Assembly: GCA_028284625.1 (NCBI GenBank)
Contig: JANQRH010000026.1
Location: 124,001 to 188,000, forward strand
Length of the DNA: 64,000 bases
DNA from: Afifellaceae bacterium
GTDB lineage: Bacteria > Pseudomonadota > Alphaproteobacteria > Rhizobiales > Afifellaceae
Direction: 5' to 3'
This document shows, one piece after another, positions 18,263 through 27,347 of the stretch. Position 1 is the stretch's first letter, and each line of letters begins with the position of its first letter. The position numbers were made by a program, and so were the translations under genes. Below the pieces are notes generated by a model, which worked only from the letters and a program-made list of their open reading frames with translations, was not told where the DNA came from and made no database searches.

Positions 18263-19110
18263 TGCAGCACCGGATCGAAGCGGTCTTTCAGCCCCTCGCC
18301 GAACTGCCCGAAGGCAAGCACGGTGAGGAAAAGCACGATGAGTGGGAACACGAGCACCCACCAGGCGAAGTGAATGATCGTGCGGCCTTCCGCGATCATG
18401 CCGCCCCAGGTCGGGTCGTCGGTGGAGATGGAGAGGTTCACGAAGGAGAGGATCGCCTCAACGATGACGGCAATCCCCATCTCCAGCGACAACAACGCCA
18501 CGATGGCCGGCAGAACGTTGGGCAGCACTTCCTTCACGAGAATGGCGGCGCGCGTCAGGCCCACAATGTGGGCACTGTCGACGTAATCCATACGCCGCTG
18601 CACCAGCGCCTCCGCGCGCACCACGCGGCAGAAGCGGATCCAGTCGATGACGATGATGGCGAGGATCACCGAATGCAGGCCGGTGCCGATCACAGCCACG
18701 AGCAGGATCGCAAAGAGCACCGGCGGGAATGCCATCCACACATCGACGATCCGCGATACGATCTGATCGACCCAGCCGCCGTAGTAGCCGGCAAGCAGAC
18801 CCAGCACCGAACCGATGATGCAGGCGACGGGTGCGGCTACGAACGCCACGGTAAGCGCCACGCGGCTGGCATAGATAATGCGCGAGAGCACATCGCGGCC
18901 GAGCCCGTCCGTGCCCAGCAAATAGCCTGGCTCCGCGCCGGCCATCCAGGCCGGCGGCAGACGCTGCAGGAGCAGGTCCTGCGCCAGCGGATCGTGCGGC
19001 GCGATGAACGGCGCAAAGATCGCCGTAATCACCACCAGCCCCAGCCATCCGCCGGAGAGGATCAGCCGCCACGAGCGTCGGCGTCGCCGCGTGAGGACGG
19101 CCTCAGCCAT
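18259..19110 (-). CDS. Dpp/Opp-type ABC transporter permease (DppC-like)
   Basis: Membrane protein of 283 aa starting MAEAVLTRRRRRSWRL (ATG at 19110). A first helix is followed by a periplasmic loop containing HDPLAQDLLLQRLPPAW and YLLGTDGLGRDVLSRIIYASR, the hallmark of DppC/OppC. The EAA loop is VDSAHIVGLTRAAILVKEVLPNVL, and about six hydrophobic helices are visible. It overlaps the DppB-like gene by eight bases. Confidence 0.92.
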   Translation of the reverse strand: MAEAVLTRRRRRSWRLILSGGWLGLVVITAIFAPFIAPHDPLAQDLLLQRLPPAWMAGAEPGYLLGTDGLGRDVLSRIIYASRVALTVAFVAAPVACIIGSVLGLLAGYYGGWVDQIVSRIVDVWMAFPPVLFAILLVAVIGTGLHSVILAIIVIDWIRFCRVVRAEALVQRRMDYVDSAHIVGLTRAAILVKEVLPNVLPAIVALLSLEMGIAVIVEAILSFVNLSISTDDPTWGGMIAEGRTIIHFAWWVLVFPLIVLFLTVLAFGQFGEGLKDRFDPVLQ

Positions 19111-20113
19111 GGCGGAGCCGCGGATTGAGGATGGCGTAAAGCAGGTCGATCGCCAGATTGATGCCGACAAAAAGCACGGCGAAGAGAATGACGATGCCCT
19201 GAATGAGCGGCAGGTCGCGATTGATCACTGCATCGATGGCGAGATTGCCGAGGCCTTCGTAGGAGAAGATGCGCTCGATGATGACCGTGCCGCCGATGAG
19301 GAACGTCAGCTGCACGCCGGTCAGCGTCAGCGTCGGCAAAAGCGCGTTGCGCATAGCATCGTGCAGGATGACGCGGCTTTCGGAGAAGCCCTTGGTGCGC
19401 GCCAGCATGACGTAGTCCTGGCGGATGGTCTCCTTCAGCGACGCTTTGAGGAGCTGCGCGATCACCGCCGCAAGCGGCAGCGCCAAGGCAACCGCCGGCA
19501 TGATCATGTGGTCGAGCAGGTTGAGCGTGATGTCGAGCCGCAGCCTGAGCAGGCTTTCCACCAGGTAGAACTGGGTCACGAAGGGCAGGTCGAGCGTCGG
19601 CGACACGCGGCCAGAAATCTCAAAGATCGGCCAGGCAACGCCGAGCGTCAGGATCAGCGCCAGGCCCCAGAGAAAATCCGGCACCGACAGCGCAATGCCG
19701 TTCACCACATCGACGCCAGCCTCGGCTGGTGTCTCGCGCCAGCGCGTTGCGACGAAGGCAAGCGCCGCGCCCAGCACGATTGCGATCCCGAGCGCCAGCA
19801 GGCTGAGCTCAAGCGTGGCGGGCAGGCGGCCGAGCACAATGGTGAGCACGTTCTGGCGAAGCGAGATCGAGGTGCCGAAATCGCCCTGCAGCACGCCGCC
19901 GAGCCAGATGACGAATTGCTCCGGAATCGAGCGGTCGAGGCCGTAAAGTGCGGTGAGGCGGGCGATGTCCTCCTCAGACGCGCCCGGCGGCAGCATCATG
20001 GCGATTGGGTTGCCCGGCGCGACGCGGATGACCACGAACACGATCACCGCCACGCCGAACAGCGTGACGAGCGTGGTCGCGATCCGCGTGGCGATGGCGC
20101 GCAGGATGTTCAT
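19103..20113 (-). CDS. Dpp/Opp-type ABC transporter permease (DppB-like)
   Basis: Membrane protein of 336 aa from the ATG at 20113 (MNILRAIATRIATTLVTLFG). The track start adds 30 residues translated from an intergenic repeat, so I rejected it. DppB features are VIRVAPGNPIAMMLPPGAS, DFGTSISLRQNVLTIVLGRLPATL and the EAA loop YVMLARTKGFSESRVILHDAMRNALLP. It is the first permease after the binding protein, from which it is separated by about 196 bases holding the repeat. Confidence 0.92.
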   Translation of the reverse strand: MNILRAIATRIATTLVTLFGVAVIVFVVIRVAPGNPIAMMLPPGASEEDIARLTALYGLDRSIPEQFVIWLGGVLQGDFGTSISLRQNVLTIVLGRLPATLELSLLALGIAIVLGAALAFVATRWRETPAEAGVDVVNGIALSVPDFLWGLALILTLGVAWPIFEISGRVSPTLDLPFVTQFYLVESLLRLRLDITLNLLDHMIMPAVALALPLAAVIAQLLKASLKETIRQDYVMLARTKGFSESRVILHDAMRNALLPTLTLTGVQLTFLIGGTVIIERIFSYEGLGNLAIDAVINRDLPLIQGIVILFAVLFVGINLAIDLLYAILNPRLRHG

Positions 20114-20171
20114 ATCCGTTGCGCCGTCGCCCGATCTCGATGGGGAAAGCCCGGCATCGCAACCCCCTTTA

Positions 20172-20270
20172 TCGTCATGCCCGGACCTGATCCGAGCATC
20201 CATTCCGTAGCGCTTGGCCGATCGAAACCGTCACGGATTGGATTGCCGGGTCAAGCCCGACAATGACGAC
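20172..20270. repeat. Intergenic palindromic repeat, alphaproteobacterial type
   Basis: About 100 bases between dppA and dppB. The left arm GTCATGCCCGGACCTGATCC and, on the other strand, GTCATTGTCGGGCTTGACCC form long imperfect inverted arms. Both arms end in ATCCA next to the centre. Such GTCAT-CCCGG palindromes are widespread between genes in Hyphomicrobiales. Transcribed, it would fold into a long stem-loop between binding-protein and permease genes. Confidence 0.65.
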
Positions 20271-20309
20271 AGGGATAGGCTCTCGCCGGGCTTGTTCGGG
20301 CGTGCCGAA

Positions 20310-21842
20310 CTAGCCCGCCGGCTTCATCAGGTTCGGCTGCACGGCGCCTGAGACGTGCGGCGTGACATCGACACTGTCGGCAAACACGATCGGCTGCACA
20401 TATTGCAGGAGCGGAATGACCGCGCCCTGTTCCGCGATGTGTTTATCGACCGCCTTGTAGCCGGCGATGCGTTTTTCCTCGTCCGGCTCGCCCCAGAGCG
20501 GGCCGATCATGCCCATGATGTCTTCGCCGTCCCACACCGAATGCGGCGAGGGGCCGAACATGGCAAAGCCAGTGGATGTCGACGGGTCGCCGATGGAGTT
20601 GCCCCAATTGTAGAACGCCGCGGGAGCCAGCGTGTCGGCGGCGCGCAGCTCGAAGTGCTTGGCGATCTCGTAGACTTCGATCTCCGCCTCAATGCCGACC
20701 TTGCGCCACATGCCGACGATCGCCTGGATCATCTCAAAATCCTTCGGCTTGAAGCCGCGTGTCGTCTGGATCTTGAAGCTGACCGGATTGTCGGTCGAGT
20801 AGCCGCTTGCCGCGAGCAGTTCCGTGGCTTTGTCCGGATCGTAGGGCACTGAGATCGACGGATCGTAGGCGTCATATTCCGGCGTCTGCAATGTGTCGAT
20901 CTTCACGCCGTAGCCATTGAGCAACCGATCGATGAGGAGCTGCTTGTCGATGGCGTGGCTGGCGGCAAGCCGCACGTTCTTGTCGGTCATCGGCTCAACA
21001 TCGTTGATGAAGATCATCGCGATGTCGGAGACCGGCGTGGTGACGCCCTTCAGGCCGGGCTTCGCCTTCAGCCGGTCGAACTCCTCATAGGGAATGTCGA
21101 AGACCACGTGACTCTTGCCGGAATCGATCTCCGCCACGCGGCTGGTTGCGTCCGGCACGAACTTGATGACCACCGACTTGAAGGCCGGCGCGCCGCCCCA
21201 ATAGCCGTCATGCGCCTCAAGCCGGAGAAAGGCGTTCCTCTCAAACTGCACGACCTTGTAGGGACCGGAGCCGACCGGCGCGTTCTCAAAACCTTCCGCG
21301 CCCACGCTCTCGTAATAGGCCTTGGGCAGCACGTAGCCAGTGAGGAAGCCCATCCACTTGAAGAGCGTCGGCTCAAACTCCTTCACATCGGCGGCGATTG
21401 TGTTGCCGTCGATGGAGAAGTTGCCGATCTTGCCCCACACGAACTGGATCGGGTTGCCGGTATCGGGATTACCCGCGCGCTCCAGCGACCACACCACGTC
21501 CTCCGGCGTCACCGGCGAACCGTCATGCCAGGTCGCGCCTTCGCGAACGCTCATCTCAATCTTGGAGCGATCGTCGTTCCAGCCCCATTCCGTCAGGAGC
21601 CCGGGGACCAGATCGAGGTTCGGCGCCTGCGCGATGTATTGGTCGAAGACCGACTGATAGATGCCCTGGATCGTCGGGTTGACCGCCGACAGACCCACCG
21701 TCGGATCGAAGGACGGCAAATTGACGTTATAGGCGATGGTGAGGTCGTCGCCCTGCGCGAACGCCCGGAGCGGCAGCCCCGCGGTGCTCACCAGTGCCGC
21801 CCCGGCGGCGCCGCGCTTCATGAGATCGCGTCGTGTCAGCAT
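20310..21842 (-). CDS. ABC transporter substrate-binding protein, family 5 (DppA-like)
   Basis: Binding protein of 510 aa. MLTRRDLMKRGAAGAALVSTAGLPLRAFA is a twin-arginine-like signal. The family 5 signature region is visible as TEWGWNDDRSKIEMSVREGATWHDGSPVTPEDVVWSLER, and NVRLAASHAIDKQLLIDRLLNG lies further on. The start is preceded by GGGAGAGAG. It heads the dpp operon. The ligand could be a peptide, opine, sugar or other solute. Its position beside flavoprotein and cyclase genes suggests that the operon imports the compound degraded by them, but this is inferred. Confidence 0.9.
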   Translation of the reverse strand: MLTRRDLMKRGAAGAALVSTAGLPLRAFAQGDDLTIAYNVNLPSFDPTVGLSAVNPTIQGIYQSVFDQYIAQAPNLDLVPGLLTEWGWNDDRSKIEMSVREGATWHDGSPVTPEDVVWSLERAGNPDTGNPIQFVWGKIGNFSIDGNTIAADVKEFEPTLFKWMGFLTGYVLPKAYYESVGAEGFENAPVGSGPYKVVQFERNAFLRLEAHDGYWGGAPAFKSVVIKFVPDATSRVAEIDSGKSHVVFDIPYEEFDRLKAKPGLKGVTTPVSDIAMIFINDVEPMTDKNVRLAASHAIDKQLLIDRLLNGYGVKIDTLQTPEYDAYDPSISVPYDPDKATELLAASGYSTDNPVSFKIQTTRGFKPKDFEMIQAIVGMWRKVGIEAEIEVYEIAKHFELRAADTLAPAAFYNWGNSIGDPSTSTGFAMFGPSPHSVWDGEDIMGMIGPLWGEPDEEKRIAGYKAVDKHIAEQGAVIPLLQYVQPIVFADSVDVTPHVSGAVQPNLMKPAG

Positions 21843-21930
21843 AACTCTCTCCCTGTCTCGCGGCGTGAGGCCGTCGTCACCGTTTTTTTGCCGGCATCAG
21901 CCGCCATTTGGGGCCGGCGATCGAAGATAT

Positions 21931-21942
21931 TTCAAGATTAGA
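21931..21942. promoter_or_regulatory. Imperfect copy of the TTCAAGCTTGAA palindrome upstream of dppA
   Basis: TTCAAGATTAGA matches 9 of 12 bases of the perfect palindrome found at 9.8 and 37.3 kb. It lies about 90 bases before the dppA start. By itself the match is weak; its position in a promoter region of the same gene cluster makes it worth listing. Confidence 0.25.
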
Positions 21943-21969
21943 GTTTTGCGCGTTCGCGGGTCAAGCAGA

Positions 21970-23553
21970 TCACGCTTTCGCCTCGCCGCCGGCCAGCATT
22001 TTCGCCAGCATCGTGCCGGAGCCCGCGCCGGTGCCCGCGCCCGGCCAGGTCGAGGCGCCGATCAGATAGAGGTCCTTCACGGGCGTGGCGTAGCGCGCCC
22101 AGCCGGGCATCGGACGGAACAGAAAATTCTGCGCCAGATGATGGCTGCCGGCGATCTGGTCGCCGCCGACGAGGTTGGGGTTTCGCCGCTCAAGGTCGAG
22201 CGGCGACTCCACATGGCGCGCCAAGATCTTGGTCTTCGTCCCGGGCGCATAGCGCTCGATGATGTCGATGGCGCGGTCGGCATAGGCCTCCTTCGCCGCG
22301 TCCCAGTTGCTGGTCTTGATGCGGCCCGCAGCGTCTCCGCGGATCGTCGCCGGCAGCACGCGCACCTGCACCCAAAGGACATGCCTGCCTTCCGGAGCAC
22401 GCGAGGGGTCGATCGCCGTCGGCTGCCCGACGACCAGCACCGGCTCCGCCGGCAGGAGCCCGGCGATGGCCTCCGCATAGACCCGCGCCATCATGTCGAG
22501 ATCGGGCGCCAGATGCACATAGGCGAAGCGCTTCAGCTCCTCGCCGGCCGACCAGTCCGGCAGATCGGAGAGGGCGAGATGCACCATCATGGTGCCCGGC
22601 CCGAAGCGGAAGTTTTGGGCCCCGCGGTCGAAGCTCGCGTCACCGCTGCCGTCGGCGAGAAGCTTGCCGACAAGCGCGGTCGGCGTGACACCGGCAATCA
22701 CCGCGCGCTTCGCTCCGACCGTCTCGCCATTCGCCAGACGCACGCCTGTGGCGCGGCCGTCGCGGCGCATGATCTCTGCGACCTCGGCGTTGACGTGGAC
22801 TTTGCCGCCAAGCGACTCAAGCCGCGCCACCATGGCCTTCACGATCGTGTCGGCGCCGCCTTGGCCGATCACCATGCCAAAGCTCTGGTCGGCCATTGCC
22901 TCCAGATAGGGAAAGAGCGCGCCGCCGGCGATGTCGGGCGCAAGATCGAGATGCATGCCCCAGGCGGCGAGCGTTGCGCGGATTTCCGGCGCTTCGAACC
23001 GCCGCTCCAGAAAGTCGCGCGGCGACGACATCAAAAGCCGCAGCGTGTCGACCATCCAGCCGGCGCCTTTCGCGCGCCAGGCGTTCCACGCCACCTTGGC
23101 CAGCGCCCGCTTGGTCATCGGCGACCCCAGAAGCGCGAAGAGATGCGGCGCGTCGTCGGCGAAGGCAGTGAACATCGCGCGCCAGGTCTCCGCGTCAGCC
23201 TCGGAGAAGCGTGCAGCGCGCGCCACCGTCGTCTCAAGGTCCTTGGAGACGCCGAACCATTGCCCATCCGGCATCGGCGAGGCGAAGCAATGCTCCGCAG
23301 GCGCGAATGCAAGTCCGTGGGCGCTCAATGCCTCGCCATGCTCCGCCATGAAGGGCGAGCCCGCGAAGAGGCTCAGATTCATCGCGAAGAGATCGTGGCG
23401 GAACCCGGGAAGCGTCACCTCATCGGTGCGCACCGCGCCGCCGGCTCTGTCGCTCTGTTCAAACACGCCGACCGACCAGCCGCGGCTCGCCAGATGGATG
23501 GCGGCGGCAAGCGCGTTATGTCCTGCACCGACGATGACGGCGTCAAACGCCAT
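21970..23553 (-). CDS. FAD-dependent oxidoreductase, phytoene desaturase-like (copy A)
   Basis: A 527-aa flavoprotein. The N-terminal dinucleotide-binding motif is DAVIVGAGHNALAAAIHLASRG followed by FEQSDRAGGAVRTDEVTLPGFRHD, typical of the phytoene desaturase/amine oxidase superfamily. A C-terminal FAD segment is DLYLIGASTWPGAGTGAGSGTMLA. No membrane helix is evident. It is paralogous to the flavoprotein at 24.5 kb; both carry VVGQPTAIDPSR- or CVGQPHALDPSR-like and LVGGDQ/LVGGDP segments. It diverges from the cyclase gene and lies upstream of dppA on the same strand. Carotenoid genes are absent, so a catabolic redox role on a small ring compound is more likely. Confidence 0.82.
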   Translation of the reverse strand: MAFDAVIVGAGHNALAAAIHLASRGWSVGVFEQSDRAGGAVRTDEVTLPGFRHDLFAMNLSLFAGSPFMAEHGEALSAHGLAFAPAEHCFASPMPDGQWFGVSKDLETTVARAARFSEADAETWRAMFTAFADDAPHLFALLGSPMTKRALAKVAWNAWRAKGAGWMVDTLRLLMSSPRDFLERRFEAPEIRATLAAWGMHLDLAPDIAGGALFPYLEAMADQSFGMVIGQGGADTIVKAMVARLESLGGKVHVNAEVAEIMRRDGRATGVRLANGETVGAKRAVIAGVTPTALVGKLLADGSGDASFDRGAQNFRFGPGTMMVHLALSDLPDWSAGEELKRFAYVHLAPDLDMMARVYAEAIAGLLPAEPVLVVGQPTAIDPSRAPEGRHVLWVQVRVLPATIRGDAAGRIKTSNWDAAKEAYADRAIDIIERYAPGTKTKILARHVESPLDLERRNPNLVGGDQIAGSHHLAQNFLFRPMPGWARYATPVKDLYLIGASTWPGAGTGAGSGTMLAKMLAGGEAKA

Positions 23554-23733
23554 GCGCCCCCCGAAAGCGGCGAGAAAGCCCGGTTCGCCGCGCGTTTTGC
23601 GATCAGCGCAACGAGCCTATTTCAACATTCGATATTTGCAAATGCATAATTCCGGTCTAGGCTCGCGGGCAGCGATTTGAGCCGCTTTCATCACGACTAA
23701 GCGGGCCGCATCCGACACTGGGAGGACAAACCT

Positions 23734-24522
23734 ATGACGGCTGGGAACACGTTGACGCAACTGGCATCCATGATTGTGTCGGGCGACGTGGAGGTCATCG
23801 ATCTGGCCGTTCCGCTCGGGCCCGACACGCCGCTGATCAAGCTGCCGCCGCCCTTCAAGAACACGCCGGCCGTCAAGGTCCACACCATCTCCAATTACGA
23901 TGACGACGGTCCGTTCTGGTCGTGGAACTGGCTGGAGCTCGGCGAGCATTCCGGCACACATTTCGATGCGCCGCATCACTGGATCACCGGCCGCGACTTC
24001 GCCGACGGCGCCACCGACACGCTGTCGGTTCAGAAACTTGTCGGCCCGGCCAACGTCATCGATTGCAGCAAGGAAACGGCCGCCGACTCCGACTTCTTGC
24101 TGACTGCCGACGGCGTGCGCGCCTGGGAGGCGGAGCATGGCGAGATCGAGGCAGGCTCGTGGGTGCTGATGCGCACCGGCTGGCATCCCCGCAATCGCAG
24201 CGAAGCAGAGTTTCTCAACGTCTCCGACAACATGCCGCATTCGCCCGGTCCGTCGGTGGACTGTGTCGAATATCTGATCGGCAAGGACATCGTTGGCTGG
24301 GGCACCGAATGCGTCGGCACCGATGCCGGTATCGCCGGCACGTTCGATCCGCCGTATCCGGCCCACAACCTGCTGCACAAGAACAATCGCTTCGGCCTCG
24401 CCAGCCTCGCCAATCTGGAGAAGCTGCCGCCCAAGGGCGCCATCCTGATCGCCGCGCCGCTGAAATTCGTCGACGGCACCGGTAGCCCGATCCGCGCATT
24501 GGCGCTCGTGCCGAAAGGCTGA
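23734..24522 (+). CDS. Cyclase-family hydrolase, isatin hydrolase-like
   Basis: Metal-dependent hydrolase of 262 aa. GEHSGTHFDAPHHW (His72, His76, Asp78, His82) is the metal and catalytic signature of the cyclase family, which includes kynurenine formamidase (KynB) and the isatin hydrolase described from a marine Hyphomicrobiales strain. The length and the segment DYDDDGP-like FWSWNWLELGEHS resemble isatin hydrolase more than the roughly 210-aa KynB. It resembles the C-terminal half of the 11.7 kb fusion across its whole length. It starts an operon with a flavoprotein one base downstream. Expected reaction: isatin + H2O to isatinate. Confidence 0.82.
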   Translation: MTAGNTLTQLASMIVSGDVEVIDLAVPLGPDTPLIKLPPPFKNTPAVKVHTISNYDDDGPFWSWNWLELGEHSGTHFDAPHHWITGRDFADGATDTLSVQKLVGPANVIDCSKETAADSDFLLTADGVRAWEAEHGEIEAGSWVLMRTGWHPRNRSEAEFLNVSDNMPHSPGPSVDCVEYLIGKDIVGWGTECVGTDAGIAGTFDPPYPAHNLLHKNNRFGLASLANLEKLPPKGAILIAAPLKFVDGTGSPIRALALVPKG

Positions 24523-24523
24523 G

Positions 24524-26110
24524 ATGGCCGCAACCGACGCCGCTGCCGATTATGTCATCGTCGGAAGCGGCATCAACGGCCTGACCTGCGCGGCGCTTCT
24601 CGGTAAAAGCGGACGCCGCGTCGTCGTGCTGGAGCGCGAGGCGGTCGCCGGCGGCTGCATGCGCACCGACGCCATAACCGCGCCGGGCTACATCCACGAC
24701 GTGATGGCAACCACCTTCGTGCTCTTCATCACGTCGCCGGCCTTCGGCAAACTTGGGCCCGACCTTGCGCGTCACGGCCTTGAGTTCGCCCACACCCAGC
24801 ATCCGACCGGCGTGCTGCTTCCCGACGGTCGAAGCATCGTCCTCTCCACCGATCGCGCCGCCAATGTCGCGGCCTTGAATGCCGTCATGGAAGGGGAGGG
24901 CGACCGCTTCGCCGCTGATGTCGACGTGGTCGGCCGTGATGCGCCGTTGCTCTTCGGGCTGCTCGGCGGAGCGTTGTGGACGTGGGGCACGGCCAAGCTG
25001 CTTTATGGCGAGACGCGTCGCCGCGGCTTGCGCGGGCTTGCCGCGCGCATCGGCGAATCCTTCCTCTCCGGCCGCGGATGGCTGGAGACACGCTACGAGT
25101 CGGAGCTGACGCGCGCGCTCTTCGCACCATGGGTGCTGCATGCCGGCCTTGGGCCGGAAAGCACGTTCGCCGGCGAGATCGGCCGCGTCATCGCCTTTGC
25201 GCTGGAGGCCGCCGGCGCACCGGTGGTGAAAGGTGGATCGGCCAACGCCGTCGCCGCCTTCACCGCGCTCATCGAGGAGCAGGGCGGCCAAGTGCGTACC
25301 GGTGCCGATGTCTCTGAAATCATCGTCTCTGACGGACAGGCGAGCGGCGTGCGGCTTGCCGAGGGCGAGACCATCAATGCGGCGCGCGGCGTGATCTGCT
25401 CCGTCACGCCGACGCAGCTCTACGAACGGCTCCTGCCGGACAAAGTCGCTGCTGGCGATGCTCCGGAGCGCACCAAAAACTATCGCTACGGCAAGGGCAA
25501 CATGCAGATCCACTACGCCCTCAAGGCCCCACCCAGATGGCGCACGCCGGGCTTGAGCGATGTGGCGCTCCTGCATCTCACGCCGGGCCTCGATGGCGTC
25601 TCCAAGGCGGTCAACGAATGCGAGCGCGGCATGCTGCCGGCCGTGCCGACGATCTGCGTTGGCCAGCCGCATGCGCTTGATCCGTCGCGCTGTCCTGAAG
25701 GCGCGGCCATCCTATGGGTGCAGCTTCCCGAAGCGCCGCGCATCATCAAGGGCGACGCCGCCGGCGCGATCGAGGCCGGCGACGGCCAATGGACGGAAGC
25801 CATCCGCGAGGCGTTTGCCGACCGCGTCGAGACGGTCCTCGCCGGCCACATCGAGGGCTTTCGCGACAATGTGGTCGCGCGCCGCGCCTATTCCCCGGCC
25901 GACCTTGAAGCGCTCAACGTCAACCTTGTCGGCGGCGATCCCTATGGCGGCCTCTGCTCCGTCGATCAGTTCTTCATCTGGCGGCCCTTCGCTGACAGCG
26001 TGAACCACACGACGCCCATCCGCGGCCTCTACCAGATCGGCGCCTCCACCCATCCCGGACCCGGCCTTGCCGGTGGCTCCGGCTTCGCCCTGGCGGAGCG
26101 CCTGGCATGA
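24524..26110 (+). CDS. FAD-dependent oxidoreductase, phytoene desaturase-like (copy B)
   Basis: A 528-aa flavoprotein with DYVIVGSGINGLTCAALLGKSG and LEREAVAGGCMRTDAITAPGYIHD at the N-terminus, and the C-terminal FAD segment GLYQIGASTHPGPGLAGGSGFALA. It is paralogous to the protein encoded at 22.0-23.6 kb, with the same length and motifs throughout. It starts one base after the cyclase stop, so the two are tightly coupled. This implies that the enzyme makes or uses the compound the cyclase acts on, for example by oxidising an oxindole to isatin. The function is inferred from position only. Confidence 0.8.
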   Translation: MAATDAAADYVIVGSGINGLTCAALLGKSGRRVVVLEREAVAGGCMRTDAITAPGYIHDVMATTFVLFITSPAFGKLGPDLARHGLEFAHTQHPTGVLLPDGRSIVLSTDRAANVAALNAVMEGEGDRFAADVDVVGRDAPLLFGLLGGALWTWGTAKLLYGETRRRGLRGLAARIGESFLSGRGWLETRYESELTRALFAPWVLHAGLGPESTFAGEIGRVIAFALEAAGAPVVKGGSANAVAAFTALIEEQGGQVRTGADVSEIIVSDGQASGVRLAEGETINAARGVICSVTPTQLYERLLPDKVAAGDAPERTKNYRYGKGNMQIHYALKAPPRWRTPGLSDVALLHLTPGLDGVSKAVNECERGMLPAVPTICVGQPHALDPSRCPEGAAILWVQLPEAPRIIKGDAAGAIEAGDGQWTEAIREAFADRVETVLAGHIEGFRDNVVARRAYSPADLEALNVNLVGGDPYGGLCSVDQFFIWRPFADSVNHTTPIRGLYQIGASTHPGPGLAGGSGFALAERLA

Positions 26111-26123
26111 GGGGGCAGGGTCT

Positions 26124-26627
26124 ATGCTGAAGACCGGCGCTGCGTCCAAGCCGTCCAGCGAGGCGATGTCGAAGCGCGTTCCCGCGCTCGCCGAGATCGG
26201 CCTCGACCATTTCGCACCCTATCTCTTGAACCGTGTCTCGGCGCGCTGGAATGCCGACCTTCAGGTGCGCATGCGCGAGCATGGCCTCAACACCATCCAG
26301 ATGCGCACGCTCGCCGTGCTCTCCGTCATCCCGAACGCCACGGTGAACGAGCTCGCTGTCTATACCGTCACGGAGCAATCGACGATGAGCCGCGCGCTCG
26401 ACGGTATCGTGCGAGAAGGACTTGTGCGCCGCCAGCAGCGCCCCGGCGATGCACGCGTGCGCGAGGTGCATCTGACCGACGCCGGGCGCGACGTCTTCCG
26501 GCGTTTCTGGCCGGCGATGTACGCCGAATATCAGCGGATGTTTGAAGGCATCGACGCCGAGGAATGGGATGGCTTTGTCGCCACCCTGAACAAGGTTCTC
26601 TTGAACATCCGCCGCAACGACCTGTAG
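26124..26627 (+). CDS. MarR-family transcriptional regulator
   Basis: Protein of 167 aa from the ATG at 26124, which has a GAGGGGG site upstream. The track start adds 19 residues from inside the previous gene's end and is rejected. The winged helix is at about residues 55-120: ATVNELAVYTVTEQSTMSRALDGIVREGLVRRQQRPGDARVREVHLTDAG. It lies inside the cyclase-oxidoreductase operon, 13 bases after the flavoprotein stop. Auxin-degradation loci in other bacteria are controlled by MarR proteins. This is the best local candidate for sensing an indolic or aromatic intermediate. Confidence 0.9.
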   Translation: MLKTGAASKPSSEAMSKRVPALAEIGLDHFAPYLLNRVSARWNADLQVRMREHGLNTIQMRTLAVLSVIPNATVNELAVYTVTEQSTMSRALDGIVREGLVRRQQRPGDARVREVHLTDAGRDVFRRFWPAMYAEYQRMFEGIDAEEWDGFVATLNKVLLNIRRNDL

Positions 26628-26675
26628 CGCCGGACCGTCGGGCCAGTAAGCATGAGAAGCAAGGGAGGACACGTG

Positions 26676-27284
26676 ATGAAGGGATTTCGTGGAGCGGCAA
26701 AGGCCTTGAGCGTGCTCGCAGCGTCAATGCTGACGGTCGTTTCGGCTGCGGCGGACGGTATTCCCGGCCTCAAAGGTACCGATCACATCGGCGTCACTGT
26801 GCCCGACATCGCTGAGGCTGAGCGCTTCTTCGTCGACGTGGTCGGCTGCGAGCGCGCCATGGGATTCGGCCCGTTCCGCGACGATGAAGGCACCTTCATG
26901 CAGGACCTTCTCAACGTTCATCCGCGCACTGTCCTCAATCAGATCGTGCTGGTTCGGTGCGGCCACGGCAGCAATATCGAACTCTTCGAATACGACTCAC
27001 CGGATCAAGAAAACGCCATCCCCAAGAACAGCGACATCGGCGGCCATCACATCGCGTTCTATGTGGAGGACATCGACGCGGCCGCGGCGTATTTTAAGGA
27101 GAAGGGCGTGCGCACGTTGCTGGGCCCGTTCCCGGTGCAGGAGGGGCCGGCCGCCGGCCAGGCGATCCTCTACTTCTTCGCACCTTGGGGGCTGCAGCTT
27201 GAGGCCATCACGTATCCCGACGGGATGGCCTATGAGAAGAACGGCGGCACGGTGCTTTGGACGCCCAAGAGCCAGGCTGAATAA
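26676..27284 (+). CDS. Exported VOC (glyoxalase/bleomycin-resistance fold) protein
   Basis: Protein of 202 aa from the ATG at 26676, seven bases after GGGAGG. The N-terminus MKGFRGAAKALSVLAASMLTVVSAAA is a signal peptide, unusual for this fold, which is normally cytoplasmic. The VOC core begins LKGTDHIGVTVPDIAEAERFFVDVVG and continues with DIGGHHIAFYVEDIDAAAAYFKEKGV and LEAITYPDGM. His and Glu positions consistent with a metal site are present (DHIGV, GGHHIAF, LEAI). It is placed between the MarR gene and the oxidoreductase pair. It could be a periplasmic lyase, isomerase or dioxygenase; the reaction is not known. Confidence 0.82.
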   Translation: MKGFRGAAKALSVLAASMLTVVSAAADGIPGLKGTDHIGVTVPDIAEAERFFVDVVGCERAMGFGPFRDDEGTFMQDLLNVHPRTVLNQIVLVRCGHGSNIELFEYDSPDQENAIPKNSDIGGHHIAFYVEDIDAAAAYFKEKGVRTLLGPFPVQEGPAAGQAILYFFAPWGLQLEAITYPDGMAYEKNGGTVLWTPKSQAE

Positions 27285-27347
27285 CGCGGCGGCGTCTCAT
27301 GCCGGTCGATATCCGGGCACGTATCGAAACCAGAAGGACAGTCTGCG

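Noticed and set aside
18262-20266. Plus-strand ORFs 18262-19128 and 19004-20266
   Set aside because: They are His/Asp/Arg-rich shadows of the Dpp permease genes on the minus strand.
24215-25672. 485-aa minus-strand ORF
   Set aside because: Shadow of the flavoprotein gene 24524-26110, whose FAD motifs are intact.
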